Below, piece by piece: positions 52,577-61,264 of a stretch of DNA of 64,000 nucleotides. Positions within the stretch are counted from its first letter, which is position 1; each line of letters begins with the position of its first letter. Made by a program: the position numbers and the translations under genes. This stretch comes from an uncultured Prevotella sp. (GTDB lineage Bacteria; Bacteroidota; Bacteroidia; Bacteroidales; Bacteroidaceae). The DNA lies in NCBI GenBank assembly GCA_946548085.1, contig CAMNPN010000078.1:1-64000 (forward strand), read 5' to 3'. The notes beneath the pieces were generated by a model, which was not told where the DNA came from, ran no database searches, and saw only the letters and a program-made list of their open reading frames with translations.

Positions 52577-52803
52577 GATGTGCGTTTTTTGCGCCTTTTG
52601 CGCCTTTGCGTTTTTGCGCCATCGGTTTTTGGGGGGTGGAGGGGAAAGAAGAACGAAGTTTATTCTTAAATAGAATACTAATATATATTATATAATATAT
52701 TATATAATATATATTAAAAATATATCGGCTTTTCATTTTCGTTGGCGCAGGAAGAAAAAACGCAAAAAACGCAAAGGCGCAAAAGGCGCAAAAAACGCAC
52801 ATC
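52577..52803. repeat. perfect 39-bp inverted repeat (GCGCCTTTT family)
   Basis: 52577-52615 and 52765-52803 are exact inverses over 39 bases, beginning GATGTGCG and made of GCGCCTTT and GCGTTTTT units. The 149-base centre includes a strongly AT stretch of TATATAATA palindromes (about 52678-52730). No gene is seen here. Confidence 0.9.
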
Positions 52804-53063
52804 AGCAAAATCGGGCACAGGCAAGGACGCAGATCGGAAGCAGATCGGGCGCAAATCCGTGGCCTGATTTGTTGGAAAAATTCGTCTGTTTTTTATGCTT
52901 TTTTTAGCACCTTGTGGCACTCTTCCGTGCAGTTTTAGACAGGCCGCCGTCTGGGTTTTGACAGTGCCCAGTCGGGGTTTAGATTGTCCCCCCTTTATGG
53001 GGGAACAGACTAAACTGTGCGGGGGAACTATTTAAAATAGGTAAGGGAACTAACTAAACCGTT
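52804..53063. other. intergenic stretch with a C-run hairpin
   Basis: No gene. At 52978-53014, TTTAG...TGTCCCCCC faces GGGGGAACAG...CTAAA with few mismatches, a stable stem-loop. CAGTTTTAGACAGG (about 52930) resembles the 22-bp tandem units at 13693-13736. The hairpin lies about 50 bases below the rfbA stop and could end that transcript. Confidence 0.6.
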
Positions 53064-53948
53064 TTACCTGACGTACTCCTCGGCGCGACGCAGCAGGTAC
53101 TGTCCGTAGTCGTTCTTGGCCATCGGCTCGGCGAGCTTCTTCAGCTGCTCCTTGGTGATCCAGCCGCGCTTGTAGGCAATCTCCTCGAGGCAGGCCACCT
53201 TCAGGCCCTGGCGCTTCTCGATGACCTCGATGAAGGTAGAGGCCTCTGAGAGCGAGTCGTGGGTGCCGGTGTCGAGCCAGGCGAAGCCGCGCTGCAGGGT
53301 CTGCACGAGCAGGTTCTTCTGGGCAAGATACTGTTGGTTGACGGTGGTGATCTCCAGTTCGCCGCGGGCCGAGGGCTTGATGTTCTTGGCTATCTCCACG
53401 ACGCTGTTCGGATAGAAGTAGAGGCCCACGACGGCATAGTTCGACTTCGGCTTGGCGGGCTTCTCCTCGATGCTGAGGCAGTTGCCCTCATCGTCGAACT
53501 CGGCCACGCCGTAGCGCTCCGGGTCGTTCACGTAGTATCCGAAGACGGTGGCGTGGCCCTGCTGCTCGGCACTGGCGACGGCCTGCTTCAGCATGCCCGT
53601 GAACCCGCTGCCGTAGAAGATGTTGTCGCCCAGCACGAGGCACACGCTGTCCTGGCCGATGAACTCCTCGCCGATGATGAAGGCCTGTGCCAGTCCGTCG
53701 GGCGAGGGCTGCTCGGCATACTCGAAGCGCACGCCCAGCTCTGAGCCGTCGCCCAGCAGGCGCTTGAAGCCCGGCAGGTCGTAGGGGGTGGAGATAATCA
53801 GTATCTCGCGGATGCCGGCGAGCATCAGCGTCGAGATGGGATAATAGATCATCGGTTTGTCGAAGATGGGTATCAGCTGCTTGCTGACGCCCTTGGTGAT
53901 GGGGTAGAGGCGTGTGCCTGAACCGCCGGCTAATACGATACCTTTCAT
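53064..53948 (-). CDS. rfbA: glucose-1-phosphate thymidylyltransferase
   Basis: 294 residues; makes dTDP-glucose from dTTP and glucose-1-P, first step towards dTDP-rhamnose. [20 protein letters not shown] carries the nucleotide loop and fixes the start at 53948; the -7 box at 53971-53978 lies below the longer ORF start. Others: [61 protein letters not shown]. Full length. No rfbB or rfbC is adjacent; rfbD is at 38008. Confidence 0.97.
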   Translation of the reverse strand: MKGIVLAGGSGTRLYPITKGVSKQLIPIFDKPMIYYPISTLMLAGIREILIISTPYDLPGFKRLLGDGSELGVRFEYAEQPSPDGLAQAFIIGEEFIGQDSVCLVLGDNIFYGSGFTGMLKQAVASAEQQGHATVFGYYVNDPERYGVAEFDDEGNCLSIEEKPAKPKSNYAVVGLYFYPNSVVEIAKNIKPSARGELEITTVNQQYLAQKNLLVQTLQRGFAWLDTGTHDSLSEASTFIEVIEKRQGLKVACLEEIAYKRGWITKEQLKKLAEPMAKNDYGQYLLRRAEEYVR

Positions 53949-53970
53949 AATAATTGCAGTTTGTCGGGTG

Positions 53971-53978
53971 CAAAGATA
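53971..53978 (-). promoter_or_regulatory. -7 box of rfbA
   Basis: Minus strand TATCTTTG, 22 bases before the ATG. Confidence 0.65.
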
Positions 53979-53987
53979 CGAATTTTT

Positions 53988-54056
53988 AGCCACAGATTAC
54001 ACAGATTAACACGGATTAATAATCTTTTTTCTGAAAAATCTGTGTAATCTGTGGCT
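53988..54056. repeat. perfect 20-bp inverted CACAGATTACACAG pair between divergent promoters
   Basis: AGCCACAGATTACACAGATT (53988-54007) and its exact inverse (54037-54056) with a 29-base loop. It occupies the space between the -7 boxes of rfbA and the 54102 gene, so both -33 regions fall in or next to the arms. Confidence 0.92.
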
Positions 54057-54063
54057 TTTTTCA

Positions 54064-54071
54064 TAACTTTG
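54064..54071 (+). promoter_or_regulatory. -7 box of the 54102 gene
   Basis: TAACTTTG, 30 bases before the ATG. Confidence 0.65.
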
Positions 54072-54101
54072 CACGCGAATTTAAACTCATTATAAGGAAA
54101 T

Positions 54102-54716
54102 ATGGCATTTTGGAATAAGATTTTTGGAAAGAGCGACGAGCAGAAAGTCGGCGGCATGGAGGACTTCATGACGCTGATCCGCGTCTATTTCCAGGCAGCG
54201 ATGGCTGCCGACCTCGGCATCACGAACCTGGCAGCCCTGCCCGACCTGCGGGTGTTCAAGTCGACGCTGAAGGTGGCTACGGTCAACAACAAGCTGGGTG
54301 TCGGCGAGCGAAGCCGCTGTAAGAACATGCTCAAGCAGATGTATCAGATGGACGACAGCTTCTTCAAGGAGATCGACCAGAGCCTGCACCGCCGTTGCAA
54401 GAAGATACAGGACGCGCAGACCTATCTGCTGCAGTTCCAGGGCTTTACGCAGGACATCATGATGCTCACGGGCAACCTGATGAAGTTCAAGCTCCGCCTG
54501 CCGGGCTTCATGAAGAAGGCCCTCTACACGATGACGGAGAAGACCGTCCACGACATCTTCAATAAGAACGACTTCAAGGAGCCCGACGTGCTGAAGACCG
54601 TCGTCTCCGTACGTGAGTACAACCGTCGGCTCGGCTTCTCTGAGAAGTGGATTACCGACTTTGTGTATCGCGTCGTCATGCTGGCAAAGAAGGAGCCTAG
54701 GAAAAATGAGGAGTGA
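54102..54716 (+). CDS. conserved hypothetical protein
   Basis: 204 residues, basic, mostly alpha-helical, no signal peptide or membrane helix. Conserved-looking stretches: MAFWNKIFGK at the N terminus, AAMAADLGITNLAALPDLRVFK, LGVGERSRCKNMLKQMY, FSEKWITDFVYRVVMLAKKEP. I do not recognise the family; it appears Bacteroidales-specific. The C-terminal NEE and the TGA stop are formed by the start of a GGAGTGAGGAGTG repeat. It has its own promoter. Confidence 0.8.
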   Translation: MAFWNKIFGKSDEQKVGGMEDFMTLIRVYFQAAMAADLGITNLAALPDLRVFKSTLKVATVNNKLGVGERSRCKNMLKQMYQMDDSFFKEIDQSLHRRCKKIQDAQTYLLQFQGFTQDIMMLTGNLMKFKLRLPGFMKKALYTMTEKTVHDIFNKNDFKEPDVLKTVVSVREYNRRLGFSEKWITDFVYRVVMLAKKEPRKNEE

Positions 54717-54785
54717 GGAGTGAGAAATGTTAAATAAAAGAAAAAATACTTAGTTTTTCACATTTCATCTTTCTCTTTTCACTTT
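54708..54785. repeat. GGAGTGAGGAG repeat, second copy
   Basis: GAGGAGTGAGGAGTGAGAAATG (about 54708-54730, in units) includes the stop of the 54102 gene; a looser inverted arm with TTTTCACATTTC and TCTTTTCAC follows at about 54755-54785. Confidence 0.65.
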
Positions 54786-54792
54786 TTTGCTT

Positions 54793-54800
54793 TAACTTTG
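54793..54800 (+). promoter_or_regulatory. -7 box of the ZapB-like gene
   Basis: TAACTTTG, 18 bases before the ATG at 54819. Confidence 0.65.
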
Positions 54801-54818
54801 TACACCAAATAGTTACGT

Positions 54819-55115
54819 ATGAATCCAAATGAGAAAACTTTGGCCGATTTCGAAACGCGTGTGCGGCAGATGATTCTTCAGTATCAGCAACTGAAGCAGG
54901 AGAATCAACAGCTCAGGCAGCAGCTCGGTGAGCAGTCGCAGGCGATAGACGAACTCAAGGCACGAGTGACTCAGGCGGACAACGACTATAACTCGTTGAA
55001 GATGGCGCGCATGCTTGAGATCACCGACGGTAACATCGACGACGCCAAGGAGCATCTCGCAGAGATGATCAGGCAGCTGAACAAGTGCATCGCCATTCTG
55101 AGTGACGAACAGTAA
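54819..55115 (+). CDS. coiled-coil protein, ZapB-like
   Basis: 98 residues, nearly all coiled coil (VRQMILQYQQLKQENQQLRQ, then QLGEQSQAIDELKARV), with a short C-terminal conserved part (LEITDGNIDDAKEHLAEMIRQ, in part). Encoded 12 bases before zapA. The position and build suggest a ZapA partner bridging the cell-division ring, like ZapB; sequence similarity to E. coli ZapB is not claimed. Confidence 0.7.
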   Translation: MNPNEKTLADFETRVRQMILQYQQLKQENQQLRQQLGEQSQAIDELKARVTQADNDYNSLKMARMLEITDGNIDDAKEHLAEMIRQLNKCIAILSDEQ

Positions 55116-55127
55116 TCATGCTATCCA

Positions 55128-55430
55128 ATGGCAGAAGTAAACGAAAATGAGAGACTACATATACGGTTGCACGTCTACGACGAGGAAATCGAAGTGACGG
55201 TAAACCGCGCCGATGAGGAGTACTACCGCAAGGCCGCCAAGCTCATCACGAACCGTTATAACGCCTATTCGCAGGCTTATAAGGGAAAGAAGGGTGAGCA
55301 TACCATCGCGCTGATGACGCTGATCGACATCGCGCTGATGCTGGAGCGCGAACGCGGCAAGAACGACACGGCACCCTATGATGGTATTCTTGCGAAGTTG
55401 ACTTCTGAGATTGAGGAAGCCCTGAAGTGA
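55128..55430 (+). CDS. zapA: cell division protein ZapA
   Basis: 100 residues. Matches the ZapA group: RLHVYDEEIEVTVNRADEEYY (in part), AAKLITNRYNAYSQAY, and a C-terminal helix for the coiled coil (LTSEIEEAL). ZapA crosslinks FtsZ filaments at mid-cell. Between the ZapB-like gene and rny in a tight run (12 and 29 base gaps). Confidence 0.9.
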   Translation: MAEVNENERLHIRLHVYDEEIEVTVNRADEEYYRKAAKLITNRYNAYSQAYKGKKGEHTIALMTLIDIALMLERERGKNDTAPYDGILAKLTSEIEEALK

Positions 55431-55459
55431 GAATAACATTATTAATATTATAAATTTTT

Positions 55460-57001
55460 ATGGATTTAATTTTTGTACTTTTGATCGCTGCCGGCGCACT
55501 CGTACTGGGTGGAGTTGGCGGATATCTGATTTTCCGCTTCGTGCTGAAGGGGAAATACAATGAGATGGTCGATGCCGCCAATAAGGAAGCCGAGGTCATC
55601 AAGGAGAAGAAACTGCTGGAAGTCAAGGAGAAGTTCCTCAACAAGAAGAGCGAACTTGAGAAGGAGATCCAACAGCGTAACCAGCAGGCTCAGCAGACTG
55701 AGAACAAACTGAAGCAGCGCGAGCTCTCGCTCAACCAGCGTCAGGAGGAACTGAGCCGTAAGAGCGGTGAGCTCAACACCCAGCAGCAGCGCCTCGAAAA
55801 CGAGAAGCGCCTGCTCTCTGTGAAGGCCGAGGAGCTGGAGAAGATGCAGCTCAAGGAGCGCGAGATGCTCGAAGAGGTGTCGGGCCTGAGTGCCGATGAG
55901 GCCAAGAACCGTCTGATCGAATCGATGAAAGACGAGGCCAAGACCGCTGCCGCCAGCTACATCAACGAAATCATGGACGAGGCGAAGCTCAACGCCGACC
56001 AGGAGGCAAAGAAGATCGTCATCAAGACCATCCAGCGCGTGGCTACGGAGACGGCCATCGAGAACAGCGTCAGCGTGTTCCATATAGACAACGACGAGGT
56101 GAAGGGCCGCATCATCGGCCGTGAGGGCCGCAACATCCGTGCCCTCGAGGCTGCCGCAGGCGTGGAGATCGTGGTCGACGACACCCCCGAGGCCATCGTC
56201 ATCAGCGGCTTCGATCCCGTGCGCCGTGAGGTGTGCCGCCTGGCCCTCCATCAGCTCGTCAGCGACGGCCGTATCCACCCCGCACGTATCGAGGAGGTGG
56301 TTGCCAAGGTAAAGAAGCAGCTCGACAACGAGATCATCGAGACCGGTAAGCGTACGGCCATCGACCTCGGTATCCACGGACTGCATCCCGAACTCATTCG
56401 TATCATCGGTAAGATGAAATACCGCTCCTCTTACGGTCAGAACCTGCTGCAGCACGCCCGCGAGACGGCCAACCTCTGTGCCGTGATGGCTGCCGAGCTG
56501 GGTCTGAACCCGAAGAAGGCCAAGCGCGCCGGTCTGCTCCACGACATCGGAAAGGTGCCCGACGAGGAGAGCGAGATGCCCCACGCACTCTATGGCGCGA
56601 AGATTGCTGAGCAGTATAAGGAGAAGCCCGACATCTGCAACGCCATCGGTGCCCACCACGACGAGATGGAGATGCAGACGCTGCTGGCTCCGATCGTGCA
56701 GGTGTGCGACGCCATCAGTGGCGCCCGTCCCGGTGCCCGTCGTGAGATCGTAGAGGCTTACATCAAGCGTCTGAACGACCTGGAGGCCATCGCCATGAGC
56801 TATCCTGGTGTGACGAAGACCTACGCCATCCAGGCAGGCCGTGAGCTGCGCGTCATCGTCGGCGCCGACAAGATGAACGATGCCGAGGCCGAGGCTCTCA
56901 GCAGCGACATCGCCACGAAGATCCAGAACGAGATGACCTATCCGGGACAGGTGAAGATCACCGTTATCCGCGAGACGCGCTCTGTGGCTTATGCTAAGTA
57001 A
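55460..57001 (+). CDS. rny: ribonuclease Y
   Basis: 513 residues, endoribonuclease that starts mRNA decay, tethered to the inner membrane. An N-terminal membrane helix (about 1-25, [20 protein letters not shown]) leads to a long coiled coil (30-180), a KH domain with [20 protein letters not shown], and the HD metal phosphohydrolase domain with [15 protein letters not shown]. Normal length. It ends in an intrinsic terminator. Confidence 0.96.
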   Translation: MDLIFVLLIAAGALVLGGVGGYLIFRFVLKGKYNEMVDAANKEAEVIKEKKLLEVKEKFLNKKSELEKEIQQRNQQAQQTENKLKQRELSLNQRQEELSRKSGELNTQQQRLENEKRLLSVKAEELEKMQLKEREMLEEVSGLSADEAKNRLIESMKDEAKTAAASYINEIMDEAKLNADQEAKKIVIKTIQRVATETAIENSVSVFHIDNDEVKGRIIGREGRNIRALEAAAGVEIVVDDTPEAIVISGFDPVRREVCRLALHQLVSDGRIHPARIEEVVAKVKKQLDNEIIETGKRTAIDLGIHGLHPELIRIIGKMKYRSSYGQNLLQHARETANLCAVMAAELGLNPKKAKRAGLLHDIGKVPDEESEMPHALYGAKIAEQYKEKPDICNAIGAHHDEMEMQTLLAPIVQVCDAISGARPGARREIVEAYIKRLNDLEAIAMSYPGVTKTYAIQAGRELRVIVGADKMNDAEAEALSSDIATKIQNEMTYPGQVKITVIRETRSVAYAK

Positions 57002-57034
57002 ACCGGCGCGTTACTGAGTCTTTCAGATAAAAAT

Positions 57035-57075
57035 AGAATCCCGAAGCGTTTTGGCGTTTCGGGATTCTTTTGTGT
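57035..57075 (+). terminator. intrinsic terminator of rny
   Basis: AGAATCCCGAA (57035-57045) and TTCGGGATTCT (57058-57068) are perfect 11-base inverses, followed by TTTTG. Confidence 0.9.
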
Positions 57076-57116
57076 CCTTTTCTGGTATTACCACTTGTCC
57101 TTGGTATGGCATCGTT

Positions 57117-58036
57117 TTTTTTAAATTGGTATCCGATGTTGAGGTAGAGGTATGGCTTCTTTGTGCGATTGCTGTAGCCGATGGTGGCTCCGACAGGGCC
57201 GAACATGGTGTTGTAGTAGTAGCCACCCTGAATGCCGAGCAGGGTGCGATGGTCGAAGAGTTGGCGCAGACTGGCTGACTGTTGGGCGGCGGCGATGCGC
57301 AGCGTGATGAAATTGTTGCTGGCGATGCGCTGCTGGGCCTGCAGCATGGCGGCGACAAACTGATGGTCGACATATAATGCTCATCGCACCGCCCATGTCT
57401 TCAGCCACTTTGGGTGGTCCCTGCACGGTAACGCCGATGATGATGTCGGCCCCCATCTGGCGGGCGATGTCGGCTGGATAGTTGTTCTTCAGACCGCCGT
57501 CGACCAGCACCTTGTCTGCAATCCTTACTGGTGAGAAGGCGGCGGGTATGGCCATCGAGGCGCGCATAGCCTGAGGCAACGCCCGCTGTGGAAGACCACC
57601 TCGTTATTGCCTATAATATCAGTTGCCACACAGGCAAAGGGGATGCGAAGGTCGCGGGTGAAGTTGAGTGAGTCGGTATAGCCTGCACATAGCTGCTGAA
57701 ACAGTTCGGCGAGGTTCTTGCCTTTGATGAAGCCGCCGGCATGGGGGGCGCGACGGGCGATGGTCATGCCTGTAGTGAAAAAATAAGTGTTCTGCTTCTT
57801 CAGGTCGTTGAGACTCTGGCGCCGCAGGTCTTCCTTGTCGGTGATGACATAGCTCCAGTCTTGTACGCGGCACCATAGAGTCGAGCGAATGGGCATTATA
57901 TCCGATGGCATAGAGGCCGCCGATGATGCTGCCCATCGACGTGCCGGTAATGATGTCGACTGGTATCCCTGCCTTTTCGAGAACCTTCAGCACGCCGATA
58001 TGCGCCATGCCTTTTGCGCCGCCACCGCTTAAGAGA
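57117..58036 (-). pseudogene. patatin-like phospholipase, broken
   Basis: Pieces of one patatin/outer-membrane protein lie in three frames. [21 protein letters not shown] and [10 protein letters not shown] (nucleophile Ser) are in one, then [20 protein letters not shown] to NNEVVFHSG in the next, LPQAMRASMAIPAAFS and VLVDGGLKNNYP (catalytic Asp) in the third, and finally QRIASNNFITLRI to the last barrel strand LYLNIGYQF in yet another. The region that normally holds the POTRA and most of the barrel is deleted, and the signal peptide is missing before VLLSGGG. So at least three frameshifts and two deletions: a dead gene, next to an AraC remnant. Confidence 0.87.
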
Positions 58037-58040
58037 ACGG

Positions 58041-58163
58041 CCCGACATCAAAATGACGGAACTGTCGATGAAGGTGGGATTCAATACACCGAAATATTTC
58101 ACCAAGCTCTTTAAGAAGGAGTCCGGAATGCTACCAAGCGACTACGTAGGGAATTTATGGCTT
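58041..58163 (+). pseudogene. AraC-type HTH remnant
   Basis: The plus strand reads MTELSMKVGFNTPKYFTKLF and continues KKESGMLPSDYVGN, the C-terminal second helix-turn-helix of AraC-family regulators, most like those at the end of Bacteroidetes hybrid two-component sensors. No more of the gene is present. It abuts the truncated patatin start within about 10 bases, so a deletion joined two unrelated genes here. Confidence 0.8.
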
Positions 58164-58164
58164 A

Positions 58165-59307
58165 CTAAAACTCCGGTAGTCGTTTGTCCGCAATCTGTCT
58201 CACAGCCATGCACTCCATCTCGATGAGCCAGCCAGGACGGCATACCGAAGCGTGGACGATGATGTAAGGCCGGCCGTGGAATCGCTCTTCAAAGAGGGTG
58301 CTTACAAGACCGTAGTCTGCCAGGTCCCGCAAGTAGACAATCATCATCGTAACATCGTCGAAGGTGCATTCAGCTTCGCCCAACAGTGCCTCTACATTCT
58401 CCCACATGCGGTAAGTCTGCCGGACGACATCTTTGGGGAACATGATCTCGCCCTTGTTGTTGATAGATGCTGTGCCGGAAATGAACACCTGGCGACGGTC
58501 GGCATAGTCGACACAGGTGCCACGCTCGAACGATACACCGTAGTCGCTGGTGCGGTTAAGGTGAGTGGGGGCGTAGAGATGGCGGATCTGCTCCGGACGG
58601 ATGCCGGCAATGGCGTAGTTGTCCATCTGCGAGAGCACGTTGGGGTCCTGCTGACGGCCGCCGATGCCTGTGGAGGCGATGAAGTGGGTGTGGACGGTAA
58701 GTCCCTGTGTGAAGAATACCTGGTTGCGAGCCCGGACGACACCACCGTAATTCAGGTCGATATCGTTTACGAAGAGCCATGTGCGGATGCAGTTCTCCGA
58801 CAGCTTGCAGCCTTCCTCGGCCAGTTGCATGATGTACTCATTGAAGAGCAGGCGCATCTGGTATTCAGAGTTGGCGGCGAGGTTGTGTGCAGAGGCGTTA
58901 TAGAGATGACGGAACGCCCCATGCCGTACCTCGTAGAGGCCGCTCTTGTTGAAACGTGTCTCTACGCCCGTCATCATGTAAACCCAGAGTGCTATCTTCG
59001 TTCCGTTGAGCGGTGCCTGCTGGATGATGCTCTTGGCACAGAGTGTCAGGTCGGAGGCGATGACATCGTCGGCCTGATTGGCGGCATCGCTGAGAAAGTA
59101 TCTCTTGAAGACGGCCTGCGTATCTGGATATTGACTGCGCAGAGCGTCGTAGGCATTCATCACGGCGTCTAATTGCTGAGCGTAGGGTAGTGTCGTGTCG
59201 GTGATGTGGATCATGGCATGGTATTCCCTTACCTCCGTGTCGGCATCGAAACAGACGATGTCGGCTTTAGCGTTACTATAGTCAAAGTGAGTGGTTCTCA
59301 GATTCAT
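58165..59307 (-). CDS. two-domain Rid/YjgF-like protein
   Basis: 380 residues. The C-terminal part (about 250-375; FISGTASINNKGEIMFPKDV, then VEALLGEAECTFDDVTMMIVYLRD, in part) is a RidA/YjgF domain, and the N-terminal half has a similar, more diverged layout, as in chorismatase-like proteins. RidA proteins clear reactive enamines; chorismatases cleave chorismate to hydroxybenzoate-type products. Which applies is undecided. It follows the LuxR gene by 28 bases, probably as one transcript. The stop lies in sequence adjoining the AraC remnant, with the C-terminal RLPEF possibly not original. Confidence 0.75.
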   Translation of the reverse strand: MNLRTTHFDYSNAKADIVCFDADTEVREYHAMIHITDTTLPYAQQLDAVMNAYDALRSQYPDTQAVFKRYFLSDAANQADDVIASDLTLCAKSIIQQAPLNGTKIALWVYMMTGVETRFNKSGLYEVRHGAFRHLYNASAHNLAANSEYQMRLLFNEYIMQLAEEGCKLSENCIRTWLFVNDIDLNYGGVVRARNQVFFTQGLTVHTHFIASTGIGGRQQDPNVLSQMDNYAIAGIRPEQIRHLYAPTHLNRTSDYGVSFERGTCVDYADRRQVFISGTASINNKGEIMFPKDVVRQTYRMWENVEALLGEAECTFDDVTMMIVYLRDLADYGLVSTLFEERFHGRPYIIVHASVCRPGWLIEMECMAVRQIADKRLPEF

Positions 59308-59335
59308 TGTTTAAAATCCTCATTCATTGTTGTCT

Positions 59336-59929
59336 TCAGATCTTGTTGATATCTACGTATCCGTGCATGACGGCATAGATCGTGAGGGCGGAGACACTCT
59401 TGAATCCCAGCTTGTCCATAATGTTCTTGCGATGCGTGATGACGGTAGCGAGCCCGATGTTGAGCTGTTGGGCTATCTCCTTGTTGATATAGCCCTGAAC
59501 GATGAGCGACATGACCTCGATTTCACGGTCGGAGAGAATTTTGCGGCTGATGATGTCGGGCATGGGAGGGAGATGCTCCCCCTTGCCATGGGCACCTTGC
59601 TGAAGGGTCAGCAATGATCGTATCAGTTGCTGTTCTGTAACATTGACACACAGGCAATGGAAGTCGGAGAGTTGAGACATTGTGTCTAAGGAGAGTGTGA
59701 GTACAATGGTCTTGCGACGGCGGGCCACAAAGAAATCCTTGTGCTCCAATACGATACTCATGGCAGTAAAGTAATGGAAATAGACTTCTGCGTTCGCCGA
59801 TTGCAACTCCGCGAAAGAACCAAAGGTATCGACTGTCATGATTGGCATGACATTCTGCAGGATCTGTTTCAATCCCATCGCAGCTAATGTGTTTGTATCG
59901 ATGACTGCTACCTTTGGACGCTCTTTCAT
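59336..59929 (-). CDS. LuxR-type regulator with degenerate receiver
   Basis: 197 residues. C-terminal LuxR HTH (ILSDREIEVMSLIVQGYINK, then EIAQQLNIGLATVITHRKNI) is complete. The N-terminal region (VAVIDTNTLAAMGLKQILQN) has the receiver outline but I see no phospho-accepting Asp in the expected place (EVYFHYFTAMSIV), so it is probably not controlled by ordinary phosphorylation. An AAAGAGG ribosome-binding site precedes the ATG. Transcribed with the Rid gene. Confidence 0.87.
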   Translation of the reverse strand: MKERPKVAVIDTNTLAAMGLKQILQNVMPIMTVDTFGSFAELQSANAEVYFHYFTAMSIVLEHKDFFVARRRKTIVLTLSLDTMSQLSDFHCLCVNVTEQQLIRSLLTLQQGAHGKGEHLPPMPDIISRKILSDREIEVMSLIVQGYINKEIAQQLNIGLATVITHRKNIMDKLGFKSVSALTIYAVMHGYVDINKI

Positions 59930-59940
59930 AACCTCTTTTT

Positions 59941-60073
59941 ATAGTTTACGGTTTACAGATGATTACTTGGCAAGCCATTCATACTGCATAGTAAAAAACT
60001 GCCTATTAAAGTAATTAACTATAAACCGTAGACTAAACATAAACTATGAATTCTTCACTCTTCATTCTTCACT
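59941..60073. repeat. AGTTTACAG repeat, copy 4, plus CTTCACTCTTCA tract
   Basis: ATAGTTTACGGTTTACAG then the core ATGATTACTTGGCAAGC (59959-59975), a centre, and an inverted looser arm (TAACTATAAACCGTAG, about 60015-60030). Then TTCACTCTTCATTCTTCACT (60051-60070), which ends at the OadB stop. The element fills the gap between OadB and the LuxR gene. Confidence 0.85.
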
Positions 60074-60074
60074 A

Positions 60075-61232
60075 CTATGACAGGAATCCAAGAAGGGCGC
60101 CGGCTGCGACAGCTGATCCGATGACACCAGCGACGTTGGGTCCCATAGCATGCATGAGCAGGAAATTATGGCGGTCGTATTCAAGGCCGAGGTTGTTACT
60201 GATACGTGCAGCCATCGGCACGGCACTCACACCGGCATTACCGATAAGCGGATTCAGTTTCTTTCCCTCCGGCAAGAAGAGGTTCATAATCTTCACGAAG
60301 CAAACACCCGAGGCTGTGGCAATCATGAAAGCCATAGCACCAAGGGCGAAGATCTTTATCGTGTTGAATGTCAGGAACTCGCTGGCCTGTGTCGAGCAGC
60401 CTACGGTGAGACCAAGCAGCATCACCACGATGTCGTTGAGTGCAGCACCTGCGGTCTTGGCGAGTCGGGTTGTCTTACCACTTTCTTTGAGTAGGTTGCC
60501 AAAGAAAAGCATACCGAGCAGGGGCAGGCCTGAAGGAACGATGAAAGTTGTCAGCAGCAGTCCGATGATGGGGAAAAGGATACGCTCTGTCTGTGACACC
60601 TCACGGCCCGGCTTCATCTTGATGACACGCTCTTTCTCTGTTGTGAGCAGACGCATGATAAACGGCTGGATCACAGGAACAAGCGCCATATAGCTATATG
60701 CGCAGACGGCAATGGCACCCATCAGGTTCGGCGAGAGCTTTGAACTGAGGAAGATAGCCGTAGGACCGTCGGCTCCACCGATAATGGCGATACCTGCTGC
60801 CTGCGACGGTTCAAAGCCCATCGCCAAGGCTACCATGTATGCTCCGAAGATGCCAAACTGTGCGGCAGCGCCGATCAGCATCAGCTTCGGATTGGCAAGT
60901 AATGCTGAGAAATCTGTCATGGCGCCGATACCAAGGAAGATGAGCGGTGGATACCATCCCTGACGTACACCTTGATAGAATATGTTAAGCACAGAGTTGT
61001 CTTCATAGAGACCTATCTCCAGTCCGGCATCAGCACGGAAGGGAATGTTGCCGAGTATGATACCCAGTCCGATGGGTACGAGTAGCAGTGGCTCAAAGTC
61101 CTTCTTGATGGCGAGCCATATGAAGAAGGCACCTACTACAATCATGATGATGTTTCCGATAGTGGCATTGGCAAAGGCCGTATAAGTCAGAAACTCATGA
61201 AAGTTCTGTATGATAAACTGTCCTAAATCCAT
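60075..61232 (-). CDS. sodium-pumping decarboxylase beta subunit (OadB/MmdB type)
   Basis: 385 residues with about nine to eleven membrane helices. Family motifs: IPFRADAGLEIGLYEDNS, LLIFLGIGAMTDFSALLANP (in part), IIGGADGPTAIFLSSKL, AVCAYSYMALVPVIQP, and the C-terminal GNAGVSAVPMAARIS. It couples decarboxylation of biotin-bound CO2 to Na+ export across the inner membrane. Translated after the biotin carrier and OadG genes; the carboxyltransferase (alpha) gene is not in the window. Confidence 0.94.
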   Translation of the reverse strand: MDLGQFIIQNFHEFLTYTAFANATIGNIIMIVVGAFFIWLAIKKDFEPLLLVPIGLGIILGNIPFRADAGLEIGLYEDNSVLNIFYQGVRQGWYPPLIFLGIGAMTDFSALLANPKLMLIGAAAQFGIFGAYMVALAMGFEPSQAAGIAIIGGADGPTAIFLSSKLSPNLMGAIAVCAYSYMALVPVIQPFIMRLLTTEKERVIKMKPGREVSQTERILFPIIGLLLTTFIVPSGLPLLGMLFFGNLLKESGKTTRLAKTAGAALNDIVVMLLGLTVGCSTQASEFLTFNTIKIFALGAMAFMIATASGVCFVKIMNLFLPEGKKLNPLIGNAGVSAVPMAARISNNLGLEYDRHNFLLMHAMGPNVAGVIGSAVAAGALLGFLS

Positions 61233-61239
61233 AATAGAT

Positions 61240-61264
61240 ATTTACGATTTACAGATTTACGTTT
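61240..61264. repeat. ATTTACG tract before OadB
   Basis: Three near copies of ATTTACG/ATTTACAG, from the biotin-carrier stop to 8 bases before the OadB start. Confidence 0.55.

Noticed and set aside
55466..56659. 397-codon ORF on the minus strand opposite rny
   Set aside because: It mirrors the codon structure of a clearly conserved gene and has a low-complexity Leu-rich product; a shadow.
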